Shown: positions 46,324 to 56,828 of the stretch, one piece after another
Layout of the letters: each line of letters begins with the position of its first letter
Position numbering within the stretch: position 1 is the stretch's first letter
Source: Conchocele bisecta
Taxonomy: Eukaryota; Mollusca; Bivalvia; Lucinida; Thyasiridae
NCBI GenBank assembly: GCA_029237695.1
Contig: CM055273.1
Location: 56,719,968-56,783,967, forward strand
DNA length: 64,000 nucleotides
Reading direction: 5' to 3'
Translations under genes and position numbers: made by a program
Notes under the pieces: model-generated
Database searches by the model: none
What the model was told of the DNA's origin: nothing
The model's input: only the letters and a program-made list of their open reading frames with translations

Positions 46324-46755
46324 ATGGCTGAAGGAGGAGATTATGATATGCATGAGGTTTCACATAATAATTATGGTGATGATTCAACAACTCAAGAAAC
46401 AGTCTTTAGTAATCCTGGAGAATATACATCACCTAGTGTTCTACCTAATTTGGCCAGTGGGAAAGAAGTTGGTTCGCCTGATACATTAAAAGCTGCGAAG
46501 GTTGAATTTATAAATCATATTGTATTAGAGGGAAAATATCCAGTAAACCTTGAATTTATAGCAATACAAAAACAGGCGACGTATGGGTTTAATGGGGGAA
46601 ATGACTGGAAAAGACTTACATATAAAAATAAACAAGGAGAATATTTGTCAGGGAATATAATTACGACACATTATGGTAACACATTATACCAGAAATTGCC
46701 TAATGTTGATGTGTATTCAGAAGAACTTGACAGGAAATTTAATGAATTAAAATAA
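46324..46755 (+). CDS. Polinton protein of unknown function (143 aa)
   Basis: An intact 143-codon frame starting MAEGGDYDMHEVSHNNYGDD with an acidic, low-complexity N-terminus (residues 1-45), followed by a compact region with FINHIVLEGKYPVNLEFIAI, YGFNGGNDWKRLTYK and GNTLYQKL. No membrane segment. I do not recognise a family. It is the only clearly undamaged gene of the element. It diverges from the capsid gene, so the 48-bp gap should hold both promoters. The 4.7-kb transposon starts 13 bp after its stop codon. Confidence 0.6.
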   Translation: MAEGGDYDMHEVSHNNYGDDSTTQETVFSNPGEYTSPSVLPNLASGKEVGSPDTLKAAKVEFINHIVLEGKYPVNLEFIAIQKQATYGFNGGNDWKRLTYKNKQGEYLSGNIITTHYGNTLYQKLPNVDVYSEELDRKFNELK

Positions 46756-46767
46756 AAACATATTAGA

Positions 46768-46895
46768 CCTTGAGCCACCAATAACCCCCCTCCCCCCATG
46801 TGGGATTTTTGGTCAGTATGATTTTCGGATTCAGTAACCTATTGTCTATCAAACCTGATTGTCTGCGCCTACAAAGCCGATGGATGAACAAATGG
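46768..46895 (+). repeat. Left terminal inverted repeat of the XPG-transposase element
   Basis: CCTTGAGCCACCAATAACCC to GCCGATGGATGAACAAATGG. Matches 16130-16247 (inverted) almost throughout, and 51309-51466 (inverted) at both ends but less in the middle. Confidence 0.75.
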
Positions 46896-46899
46896 CGGA

Positions 46900-47260
46900 C
46901 ATTTTTCAAAATGGCCGCCATACAAAACTGGGTGGTTTTAGAACAGGCCGATATGTGTCATTTAAATCACGTTCTTCCAAGTTAAGCGATATCATTTTTT
47001 TCACCAATTGAGTATAAAATGACTTACAATAAGTTTTATATTGGATACCATCCTCAAATAGCCACAATTATCAAAATGGCCGCCAAAATACTTAATTGTT
47101 TATGCTTGCAACATTTGTTTTCACCACACGATGAGCTACCTACAATTTAATCATGTCAGTAGCAACATATTCACATGGCAGATCCTTTTTCACATCGATT
47201 TGCATTATCTCTGGTGTGATATCAACGGTAATTATTTTCAAAATGGCCGCCAAACAGGTA
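46900..47260. repeat. Dyad modules at the 5' side of transposase copy 4
   Basis: AATGGCGGACATTTTTCAAA then ATGGCCGCCAT near 46891-46921, CAAAATGGCCGCCAAAA near 47073 and TTCAAAATGGCCGCCAAA near 47238. Spacing is about 165-170 bp. The last module supplies the ATG used for the transposase frame. Confidence 0.7.
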
Positions 47261-49631
47261 TTATATAATGGCCCTTTCGGGTATTTTTGGAGATTATTGG
47301 AGTTCATGACAAATGACAAATGCATGAAAGCATTGTCATCATACTCGGAGTTTCGAGACAGGTTTAGTGAAGGGAAACTTGGGAAAACGGCACAGTATTG
47401 GCTGGGATACATGGATTCGGCGCATACGGTGTTGCAGTTTCTCCGTGCCACCAAAGAAAACAACTTAGACCTTCGCATAGCATGTCTTCAGAAGATGTGT
47501 CCATTGTTCTTCAGCTTTGACCATCCCAACTACGCACGGTATACTACAGTATATCTGCTGAGTTTGTTAAACTTAGAGCAGTTTATATCCTGGGATGGAA
47601 GATCTGTTGAGGAACAATGGATTCAGCGTGAACCGATCCAGTGTTCCGTCATCCAGAAATGGCGTGGATATCACAATAGAGCAAACCATCAATCGCCATG
47701 CTAAGTCACATGGAGGTATCATAGGTTTCAGCCGCAATTGTGCAGCATACTACAGATGGTGTATGACGAGACACTTCCGAGCTAGCTACATGGATGCTAC
47801 GCTTGAACTGGCTGATATGAACGCGCATGAACAGTCTTCACACAAGGACACACGAACTTCGGAAATATCCAGAAGTGAAAACAAACAGACGTCAAGAAAA
47901 TTATCAATGCAATAGGAAATGTTATAGATCCGTTTGAAGTATCAGATGAATCGCTCTATTGCATATCATCAGGGGCGCCAGCTCCTAAAGATGTCGTTGA
48001 CGATTTGCTGTCTGCAGAAATAACAGGAAAACAAAGGTTTGCGCGGTTTGTACAGGAGCCGTTTGTTGAAAAGTCAGTCAGCTTTCATGCACCAATAAAA
48101 CAGTTGCGCCTGAAAACATTTGCATCACCTCGCTAAAGCTGTGAAGCTCACTGGTACGCAGAGAAAGACAAAGGAGTTAGTAGCTGAACGAAATATATTT
48201 GGGTAGCTAATTTCACTTGCTCTCAAACACAACATTGACATGGAAAAGGTGCTTAGCTACCCATTGGGACCTGTGCCATGGTCGCTCGCCACTGCGGATG
48301 GCTCGCCAGCAAAAACTGATAAAGCTAAACTCATGCACCAGCTTGAAGGACAATCACATAGTGTTGATGTACCTCCGACGGGTCAAGTGAGCTATATTAT
48401 TGACGGCAATGCACTGTTACACATGCAGACCGCTTTGCCAAACACATTCGCGGATCTTGCAGATAACATATATCATCAGCTCCCGACAGTTGAGCGTGTA
48501 GATTTGGTGACAGATATATACCAAGACTTGTCAATGAAAGCATCTGAGCGACTACGCAGGGGTACATCAAAGACATACATTATAAAAGGACCTCTCACAA
48601 AAGTTCCACGAGATTGGAAACTGTTCTTGTCAAACAATTCAAACAAAACACAACTAATTAGACTTCTCATGTCTGAATGGATGCAAGATAAGTACGCTCC
48701 AAAGCTGATCGGCAAGACTATTCAGTTTGTAAGCGGGGAGCAATGTATTTAGCTAACTAGCACTGATAGTAAGACTACACAAACTGTTGAGATAGAGGAG
48801 TTGCACTCATCGCAAGAGGAGGCGGATACACCGCTAATCCTGCATTGTGCGTACCATGCAATGCATACACCAGAGAACAGCACCATTATTGTGAGATCCC
48901 CAGACACGGATGTGTTTGTTTTGATGTTGAAATTCGGACAGAAGCTGAAACAACAACTGCTGTTAGATACCGGAGTTGGGAACAAGAGGCGGCTGGTTAA
49001 CATACATGGTGTCATTGGAGACATAGGAACTGAACTGTTTTTGGCATTGCCTGCACTCCATGCTTTTACAGGCTGTGATAGCACAAGTGCTTTCGTTCGG
49101 CGTGGTAAAGTTACTCCCTTGAAAACACTCCAGCGGCATCCAGAGTTTATTGAAATCTTCCAGAAGTTGGGAATGTCTCAGTCAGTTGATGAAAAGCTAT
49201 TTCAAACGCTTGAACACTTTGTATGCTTGCTGTACAACAAATCAGACATTACAGATATCAACAAGCTACGAACGGAGCTATTTCTACAAACGTGTAGCCC
49301 CAGGTCTGGCGATCTTCTTTCGACGTACAATGGGGCTGACCTGAGCCTTTTACCACCATGCAGATCGTCACTGAAAATGCATGTAGCAAGAGCCAACTAT
49401 CAAACGCTCATTTGGAACAATGCTGACCGGCGTGATGCAGACATACCGCCACAAGATGAACATGGATGGGAAGTTAACAATGGCTTGTTAGAATGCAAGT
49501 GGACAGAACGAGATCACCTGCCAAGTGAAATGGTTGATCTGTTGATAGAGGAACGGGATGACGTACCTGATACTGATGAAACAGAGAGCCTACTTGATGC
49601 CATGTTTGACACTGATGACGCGTATGACTAG
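47243..49631 (+). pseudogene. XPG-like transposase (copy 4)
   Basis: Frames at 47243-47704, 47595-47915 and about 47917-48135, then one frame from ~48180 to 49631 with only two stops (48207 and 48750). The N-terminal part has HPNYARYTTVYLLSLL, then DITIEQTINRHAKSHGGIIG and FSRNCAAYYRWC. The middle holds YIIDGNALLHMQT, an Asp near the start of a PIN-like fold. The nuclease part has SSQEEADTPLILH, RSPDTDVFVLMLKFG and LPALHAFTGCDSTSAFVRRG, the XPG/FEN1-like acidic and helix-turn motifs. The end is acidic (ERDDVPDTDETES) and lacks the Cys-rich tail of copies 2 and 3. It is the youngest-looking copy. The ATG at 47243 lies in an AAAATGGCCGCC module; an ATG 30 codons upstream is also open. Confidence 0.8.
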
Positions 49632-49659
49632 TCTGGATTTATCTTAACCTACTCTCACA

Positions 49660-50640
49660 ATTAGAACTTCACATAACTTGCCTGATGTTGTGACGATCGC
49701 AATTTGAATATTGTAAACCATGATGTATTTTGTCTCTTGAATTGTATTATATGAGGCTGGAACGTTTGTATATTGTGTTTCATATTGCCTGATGCTGTGA
49801 TGATTGCCTCGCCATAGATGCGATGTTTTGACATTAACAACATGTATATTTTTTTTTTGCAAGTTGAATGCTGTAAAACCAAAGATATATGTTGCCTCTT
49901 GAATTGGATTATATGTGGATCAAGCTGTTGCCTATTGTGTTTCATCTTGCCTGATGCTGTGAGGATTACCTCGCCACATGTGCGATGTTTTGACTTTAAC
50001 AATATGTAGAATATTTTGTATTCCAAGTTGAATACTGTAAACTATGATGTATGTTGCCTCTTGAATTGTATTATATGTGGATTAAGTTTTTGCCTATTGT
50101 GTTTCATCTTGCCTGATGCTGTGAGGATTGCCTCGCCACAGGTGCGATGTTTTGACTTTAACAACATGTAGAATATTTTGTATTCCAAATTGAATACTTT
50201 AAACCATGACGTGTTGCCTCTTGAATTGTATTATATGTGGATTAAGTTTTTGCCTATTGTGTTTCATCTTGCCTGATGATGTGAGGATTGCCTCGCCACA
50301 GGTGCGATGTTTTGACTTGAACAACATGTAGAATATATTGTATTGCAAGTTGATTACTGTAAACCATGACATGTGTTTCCTCTTGAATTGTATTATATGT
50401 GGATTCCGTTTTTGCCTATTGTGTTTCATCTTGCCTGATGCTGTGAGGATTGCCTCGCCACAGGTGCGATGTTTTGACTTTAACAACATGTAGAATATTT
50501 TGTATTCCAAGTTGAATACTTTAAACCATGACATGTGTTTCCTCTTGAATTGTATTATATGTGGATTCAGTTATTGCCTATTGTGTTTCATCTTGCCTGA
50601 TGTTGTGAGGATTGTCTCGCCACAATAACGAGATTATTAA
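49660..50640 (+). repeat. 161-bp tandem array 3' of transposase copy 4
   Basis: Six units with CTTGCCTGATGCTGTGAGGA, TTGCCTCGCCACAGGTGCGA, TTTAACAACATGTAGAATAT, CTCTTGAATTGTATTATATG and TTGCCTATTGTGTTTCATC. The GAGGATT blocks at 49961, 50123, 50283, 50444 and 50607 give spacings of 162, 160, 161 and 163. The unit is unlike the GGCCGCC spacers on the 5' side. Confidence 0.85.
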
Positions 50641-51308
50641 TGTTGTAGATCAACTACTGTTGCCGATAATGATCTAGTGCCCCGAAATGTTTGAATATTC
50701 GGATATATTTCAAAATCGGTAGCGTTAATTTTTATTTGAGAAATGTCCGTACAGACGGACGAAAACACGGACTCATAGTATATTTAGTAAGTATGGACAA
50801 TAATGTTACATATTTGAGTTGTTTTCAATCCATAGTAAGCTGTTATAATGTTGTTAAATTGCATAATATTACATACCTGTTAAATTTCCATTGTAAAATG
50901 AGTGGGTGGGGAATGGTCGAAAATACCTTATTTTTCACTTTGTATATTTTGTGGTAGACACTAAATAGAATAGTCGACGTATATACATTGGATATGTTCA
51001 ATTGACCCTACTAGACTACATTGACATTGATAAAATTAAAAAACGCCAACTTTTCATAAAGTTATTAACATGTATATTTTACCATTGAAATTGGGTGGGT
51101 GGGGTAATAAAACCTGTAAAATATGACTTCTAGATTGTCAAATTTATTTCAATTGTATATTATTCTATTCCATGGTGTTCAAAATCTCGGAAAACGTACG
51201 AAAATACCATCTTATTCGAACAAAAGGATATAAGTTAGGCAATTTTTATAAAAAAAATGCGATTTTTCAAGATACTAAAAATACCGAGGGTGACATACTT
51301 GAAAATGC
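50641..51308. other. Gene-free part of the XPG-transposase element
   Basis: AT-rich sequence between the 161-bp array and the right terminal repeat. No gene is seen. Two GTGGGTGGGG segments (near 50905 and 51091) sit in two similar ~200-bp halves with ATTGTAAAATG and AACATGTATATTTTACCATT. Confidence 0.5.
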
Positions 51309-51466
51309 GCCATATGTTTCATCCATCGGGTTACAGAGCGCAGACAACGGATTAACACTCATAATTGAATGTAGTTTCAGGAAATATATGTCTGCAAAAA
51401 TCCCACGGGGGGAGGGGGGGGGGGGGGGGGGCGGGGGGGGGGGGGGGTTCGGTTATTGGCTCACGG
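51309..51466 (-). repeat. Right terminal inverted repeat of the XPG-transposase element
   Basis: Contains CATCCATCGGG, GCGCAGACAACGG, AAAATCCCACGGGGGG, an expanded G-run and GGTTATTGGCTCACGG. The G-run replaces the short GGGGAGGGGG of the other ends and is probably slippage or an assembly effect. Confidence 0.7.
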
Positions 51467-51471
51467 GCTAT

Positions 51472-52250
51472 ATGGTAGGTGATCCAGACAATTACTATTA
51501 TTGATAAAGAAGAAACACTTGTAAACAAACTTATTGATACATCAACAAAATATGCAGAAAGGCAAACAGTTAGTACTGGAACCTTTGATTCCATACCATC
51601 GAGGGAATTTCGGGGCTATTATGAGCGCATACAAACTTTAAAAGGAGAGTTAGCAAATAATAAGGCAAAACTAGCTGAACTTGACACGATTAAGAAGGCG
51701 GTTCAACTAAAGCTATCAGCTATAATAACATTTAATGTGAACAATCCAGAGGCTTAAATAATGGAATAGCAAATATTGCAGATATGGAATCTGAGCGAGA
51801 ACTAAGGATGCAATATCAAACATTGAATATTCCTTGAATGACCAGAAGAGTAGGATAGTACATGTACGTGAATTTGAAAAAAATACCGAATAAATCTAAA
51901 CCATTAAGAGAAAGAATAAATATTGTGTTTAAAGAAACAGGAATAACAATCGTTTCAGTTATTACTGCTATTGGAATGATAATTACTACTCTTATAGTAT
52001 CTCTTACAGGTGGATCTAGTGTTGCAAACCACCAGGAAAAGGAGGAGCTAAAGAATGTGTAAAAAACAATAAAACATTTAGCCGATTTACTTAAAGCATT
52101 AGCTGGTAAAGCAGCAACAGCATTACCTGGTATTATTGGAATATAGTTTCATGGTTGATTGGTTTTCTAGGAAAAACAGTTGCATGGGTAGGAAATAGTA
52201 TATGGGTATTAATAATAGCTATTGCTGGGATTATTTACATGTATGCCTAA
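51472..52250 (+). pseudogene. Polinton membrane protein with coiled coil
   Basis: Pieces at 51479-51757 (coiled-coil-like ERIQTLKGELANNKAKLAEL), 51757-51839, 51862-52062 and then to a stop at 52250. The third piece opens a hydrophobic segment (GITIVSVITAIGMIITTLIV), followed by a charged linker. After a stop and a frame change come ALPGIIG and a second hydrophobic segment, IWVLIIAIAGIIYMY. From memory, this two-membrane-segment layout recurs in a gene of invertebrate Polinton-like elements, with unknown function. It begins directly after the transposon insertion, whose right end is at 51466. Confidence 0.6.
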
Positions 52251-52264
52251 ACACGTTTGGTTCA

Positions 52265-55200
52265 TTCAAAATAATAAAATAGTAATATACCTAGCCCAAT
52301 AAGAACACTACCTACAACCAAAGCAGTTTTTTAATTATCATGATTCTATTTTTTTCTGGTATAGTTTTAATTGCATGAGATTGAACATGATGCACGGGCT
52401 TTATCTGCAATGGTTTAATAATACTTGTCTCTTTCGTTTGTATCGGAGGCGGTACAGGCATATTATTTACATTATGATTAAAACCAACCGACTGTTTATT
52501 GGTAGCTATTACTATTAAATTATTATAATTTTGAATACTTCCAATTTGCAAATCCATGTCGCTTGGCGCCATATGTAATCCAATTCCATACAGAACGTCA
52601 ACTTTTGACCTAGCATGTTTTAAAACATTCTGATATCCAAATATAATATCGGGTAAATCTATTGCCCTATTAATAGCATCATTAACATTGGCTAAATAAT
52701 GTTTTGTGCATCAAAAGCAGTCCCAGTACCAAGAATGGAAGTTCTAGTTTGTGATTGGGCTCCAAGCATTGGCCATACATATATTTCGATACTATGATTC
52801 AGTCGTTCAACTCCAGCTTGAGTATATCCAACCGAGTTGTCTAGAACAAAACTGGCCCAGGAATTGGTGATATCAACTTTATGCTGGATATAATCATGCT
52901 CATTAAAGAATGACATCTCTGTGACTTAATCTATATGCCCCACTTGGCTGGAAATACATAGAATATTCGCCAAGATTATGATTGCAATGGTCTATTTTTT
53001 GTCTAAAATCCTTGTTTGGATTAATACCAAATTCGGGGCATATTCTATAGTAAGCTGAAATGTCATAATTATTATCATACCAACGATGTGTGTCACGCCA
53101 GGGTGACACCGGGATAGTTTATTGATGGGACAGAACACCAAGCACGTTGTGGAAAGAGACAACAAGGTATATAGTTACAATGATGATGCATTTCCAAATA
53201 ATGATATACACAAACAATGAATGATCAAGACAGTACGGACAACGTCCTCTTGATGGTAACACCAGGCACAGTCACACAACCAAGGCACAGTCACGATTCT
53301 GGAACAGGTAAGTGTCGTATAATAATGTACATCATGTTGAAGATCCGAACTTAGAGTTTCTGTTATTCAACTCAGGTTTACCCCATCATGACCGTGACGT
53401 TTTATGACGTCGTTAAGTTAGTTTGAACTAACGTATATAGACTACTTGGGCGGATGGGGCCACTATCACATGGGTGGACGTCCTTCGAGATTCATATCGT
53501 CCTTGAACGGAATGACGTCACCGGAATAATACACCGCTCGTTACGCCCTGGTCCACGCGGAGCAGAGTCCCCCGCTGGTACACGGTGTCGTGTTGTGGAC
53601 CCCAGAATAATATCGGTGCAGCGTACTGGTTCTACGCGAATACACCAGATGGACGTGCCGTCGCTGGTTGCTGGCTGGCTGCCTGACTGGCTGGGACTAC
53701 AAAACACCAACGGTGTTGTTACCAGAATGTAACGTGTTATAGTCTCCATAATAGTCACAGTAGTGCACATGAAATCATTATTATGATTGCATGGCAACAA
53801 TAAACAACCTCGTAAATTACAATGATGAATCATGATAAATTGCAATGTACACAAATATATTTTCTCTAGTTGGAAGAAGGGGGCTGATGGAATTCATATG
53901 TTGGAGAATGCGATGTAACACATTAATGAACAGCCACTATATCTAATGTACAACACAACATATATTCACAGCCATACATGCGAATATCGACGTCATTCAC
54001 AAATTATTTACCGTTCGTAAACACACATTTAATTGCGACTGGCCTTACCCTGATCAATAAATTATACTTCACATCATGTCCTTATTACAGCTTACTGACG
54101 TATACATCAGTGCATTTAGAGCAGAACTGTCTGATCTGGTCTATCCTGGTCGCAATAGAATTTTCACTATTTACAATTCACTCTGAACGTACATGACTTA
54201 ATAAAATGAATGTACAGACGAATGGGTTTGGAGTTTTAAATATGTCCAACATAGAGTAAATGAAAGTCGTCCAGAAAATTCACGTTACATTTGTTGAAAG
54301 TTAATTGAAACAAAAATTTAATTATATGTACAGGGCGCATGGCTGATATTGGACTGAATAGTAATATAAAATACATAGCAACATTTTATTAAACATTTCA
54401 ATAGTGTTCGCCCTTCGTTTACAAATAGAATAAATGGCTACTGCAATTAGTCGGAGTGACATGCACACAACACATGATCATAAAATGCCAGTACAATACT
54501 CACGGAATGCTCCCACATGCTTCGATTTGATCAATGGAGATAATCTACACCAGCGGATACATGCCATACGGCTTTTATTGACCAAGCATTTGGTCGAAAT
54601 GGGTCCAAATAACTCAGGTTAATGAACTAGGGCAGTATTATCGAGGATACGATAATAATGCGGTGAATTGCCGGTCTTGGCAGGAGTCAAACGTAATTTG
54701 CAGCATTGAAAGTACATAATAAACATATGTACTTACCAGTTCCCAGTGAATGCTTGTGACCCAAAGTGTTCACAAGAATGGTTGAATGTCCGACTGCTAT
54801 AATATGGTTATGATAGTTTATATGTATACTCTTGCGCACAAGTTTCCTACGTGTGTCCGCCTGTGACTATAACAATTCCGTGCCAACATTTTGCTTACAA
54901 TGTTGCGTAAGTAGACTAATGTTCTAACAGTCAGTCTAGCTCATGAGAAATCTGGCGAATTAATCTGAAATAATTCAGTCATCAGTAGATATGACATACT
55001 CGGCATTCAGGCTAGCATCCAAATTTGCATAAACAGTGTAAATCACCCAGATATAATCGGTGCAAAATCCAATACTGGTGGTCCGTGCACGGTTTCGGAT
55101 AAAGCGATATTCTCTCCAGCGGTGTATTCCACGGGAGCGACATTTCACACACGAAGACCTATTCGATAGTCGTTACCAGATTAATCGATTATTGTGCTCT

Positions 55201-55480
55201 GTGACCCGTGTTACAAATAATGGATGCTAAAGAAGACAGTCGGCTACAATTCGTGACACTGTAGTCATCTGGTAAAGGACCATTCATTTCAGCCAAGATT
55301 CTAAGCGTTTGATACATACTATGAAATATATATAATGACTTCAACAATGGGTCTCCCAGCATCGCCAAATGTTGGTTATATGAAACTCCGCACCCGCATG
55401 TAGCACACCATATAGCAAATTTAGACTGATTTTGATACCATCGAATTGGGCTATTTAACCAATTGGAATATGCTTTATAT
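52265..55480 (-). pseudogene. Polinton protein of unknown function, split by an insertion
   Basis: The N-terminal part, 55256-55480, has NSPIRWYQNQSKF and WCATCGCGVSYNQHLAM. The central and C-terminal parts are at 52903-53109 (YYRICPEFGINPN, then DFRQKIDHCN), 52692-52916 (DNSVGYTQAGVERLNHSIEI, SILGTGTAFDAQ) and 52265-52690 (KVDVLYGIGLHMAPSDMDLQ, then a proline-rich PPPIQTKE linker). The end is a membrane segment, ALVVGSVLIGLGILLFYYF. About 2.15 kb of foreign DNA separates the first part from the rest. A protein of some 370 residues is implied, possibly a virion component given its conserved place between structural genes. I recall similar sequences from other Polinton-like elements, but no named function. 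Confidence 0.6.
53098..55255. mobile_element. Unclassified insertion in the Polinton
   Basis: Bounded by GTGTCACGCCAGGGTGACAC at the left and GCTACAATTCGTGACAC at the right. GTGTCACG..CGTGACAC is thus an 8-bp inverted terminus with TGT on both sides as a possible 3-bp target copy. Equally, TGTCACG...CGTGACA would fit a solo LTR. The interior has no recognisable coding sequence. GTGACGTTTTATGACGTCG and AGTTTGAACTAACGTATATA near 53392-53445 could be promoter-like. Confidence 0.5.
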
Positions 55481-55584
55481 TATTGTTATCAATATTTCCA
55501 GGTATTCTAGGGATCGGATAACCAGCCAAATATCAACATTGTTAAACATTGAAACCGTTTCAAAGTATATATATGGTTATTATT

Positions 55585-56139
55585 GTAGTTAATATACGGA
55601 GGAGAAGAAAGTGAATTAATTGACGTTATAGATGCAGGAGACTAAAAGACTGTACAGCAAGTACAAGATTTAGCTGTATTTTTAAGAAATAAATGTTTAT
55701 TTCGAATTTTAGACAAACAATTGAAGATCTAAAACATAAAGAAGATAACAAAATAATAGCATTAAGTGCAGAAGAATCTCGACCTTTAAAAGCGGGTTCG
55801 TTAGAATTTGCATTTGGAAATGGTGCTTCTGGGTTGACTCATAGCAATTGTGGTTATACAATGTTATGCAGTGGTATAATTTTGCGAATGGGGTTATGTA
55901 GTGTAACTAGAAACAAATTTGCGACAGATGACATCCAAGTTGCAATTAGTATTAATGGAACACCACCTGATAATAGTACTGGTAGGTTAACAAAAACACA
56001 GGGACAACGTTCAGCTTTTATAATAATTAGACCCCCAATTGAATTGTCTGCTGGTTCAGTTTTAAATTTTGATTTACTCACAAGTTCTAATAAATCTTCT
56101 GCATCTATTCTAAATGTTTTAATTGAACTTGATATATAA
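55585..56139 (+). pseudogene. Polinton jelly-roll-like structural protein (fibre/head-like)
   Basis: The main frame, 55693-56139 (148 codons), has SLEFAFGNGASGLTHS, GYTMLCSGIILRMGL, VAISINGTPPDNSTG and FIIIRPPIELSAGSV. It ends NVLIELDI at a stop. Alternating strands with a G-rich start resemble compact trimeric beta heads (C1q/TNF- or fibre-like), but this is judged from pattern only. An upstream acidic piece (55591-55635, GGEESELIDVIDAGD) and a VQQVQDLAVFLRNK piece precede it after one stop and one frame change. So the true start is earlier and the gene is broken. Its neighbours are other structural genes. Confidence 0.5.
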
Positions 56140-56155
56140 ATAATTCATATAAAAA

Positions 56156-56720
56156 ATGGAAAAACAGTATCCCAAATTACAAGTTGAGGAGAATAATACT
56201 GAAAAGTATAGACTGAGTGAAATCAGTGCTTTAAAGCATAAACTAGAACTAGAAGTTGAAATAGTGAAAATCATGCAAAATAAATATAAAAGGGCAATGA
56301 AAATATTGAATGGTGTTCAGTCTGGATTAGCTACTGTTAGACTAGTGATGAGTGGAACAAGTGCGTGCTGGTCTATTATTAACGGTTGTAAAAGTGCCCG
56401 TTTCTCTTGGAGTTGGTATCGCTGGTGGTATATGTGGCGCTGTTGCGTTTACAAGTTAATTTATTAACAAACAAGTATTGTTAAAAGCAGAGAAACATGA
56501 TGAAATACGAATGCTAGCTATGGTTAAACTTAATTCTATTGCAAATAAAGTTTCTACTGCGTTAGAAGTTGGTAAAGCATCTGATGAGGAATTAAATTGA
56601 TAATGGGAGAAATGGATACATATCAACAAATGAAAGCTGATGTCAGAAAACCTATCAAGTTTGAGATTTTTGAAGAAGAAAAAATTACAGCTCCGAGAGA
56701 AAATCAAATCAGATATGTTA
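56156..56720 (+). pseudogene. Polinton coiled-coil/membrane protein
   Basis: Starts MEKQYPKLQVEENNTEKYRL 16 bp after the previous stop codon. It has a coiled-coil-like region (ISALKHKLELEVEIVKIM), then a frame change near 56370 into a glycine-rich hydrophobic segment (VSLGVGIAGGICGAVAF). After a stop comes AEKHDEIRMLAMVKLNSIAN. Another frame change near 56595 leads into MGEMDTYQQMKADVRKP. About 180 residues are implied. From memory, the same order of motifs occurs in a common small gene next to the integrase in Polinton-like elements; function unknown. Confidence 0.6.
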
Positions 56721-56828
56721 AAATATTCTGCCCATTTCATTGTGCTATATTGGCCTTGTTCTTTAAAACCTTCTTCTATTCTTTTTATAATACTGTTATA
56801 GAATTATATTCTTACATAGCAATAACAA

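Larger units (their letters stand above)
46768..51466 (+). mobile_element. XPG-transposase DNA transposon (Academ-like), inserted in the Polinton
   Basis: Terminal inverted repeats: CCTTGAGCCACCAATAACCC at the left and GGTTATTGGCTCACGG at the right. Further matches are CCCCATGTGGGATTTTTGG / AAAAATCCCACGGGG and GTCTGCGCC...CGATGGATGAAC / CATCCATCGGG..GCGCAGACAA. They extend about 125-155 bp inward. The right one contains a G-run at 51405-51447. Inside are GGCCGCC dyads (46905-47255), the transposase pseudogene and a 161-bp tandem array. No target duplication could be fixed at the ends. The single solo end at 16130-16247 confirms the terminus. Confidence 0.75.

Noticed and set aside
47153..47242. 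A start 30 codons upstream of the chosen transposase ATG
   Set aside because: Open, but the encoded segment is hydrophobic spacer of the dyad array. The ATG within the AAAATGGCCGCC module directly precedes sequence that looks coding. Not excluded.
51405..51447. Poly-G tract as a biological feature of the transposon end
   Set aside because: Other ends of the same family have only a short GGGGAGGGGG. Expansion or assembly slippage is more likely.
53454..53854. Frames of 92 and 120 codons in the insertion at 53.1-55.3 kb
   Set aside because: They overlap on opposite strands and show no family motif; they probably arise from GC-rich sequence without stops.
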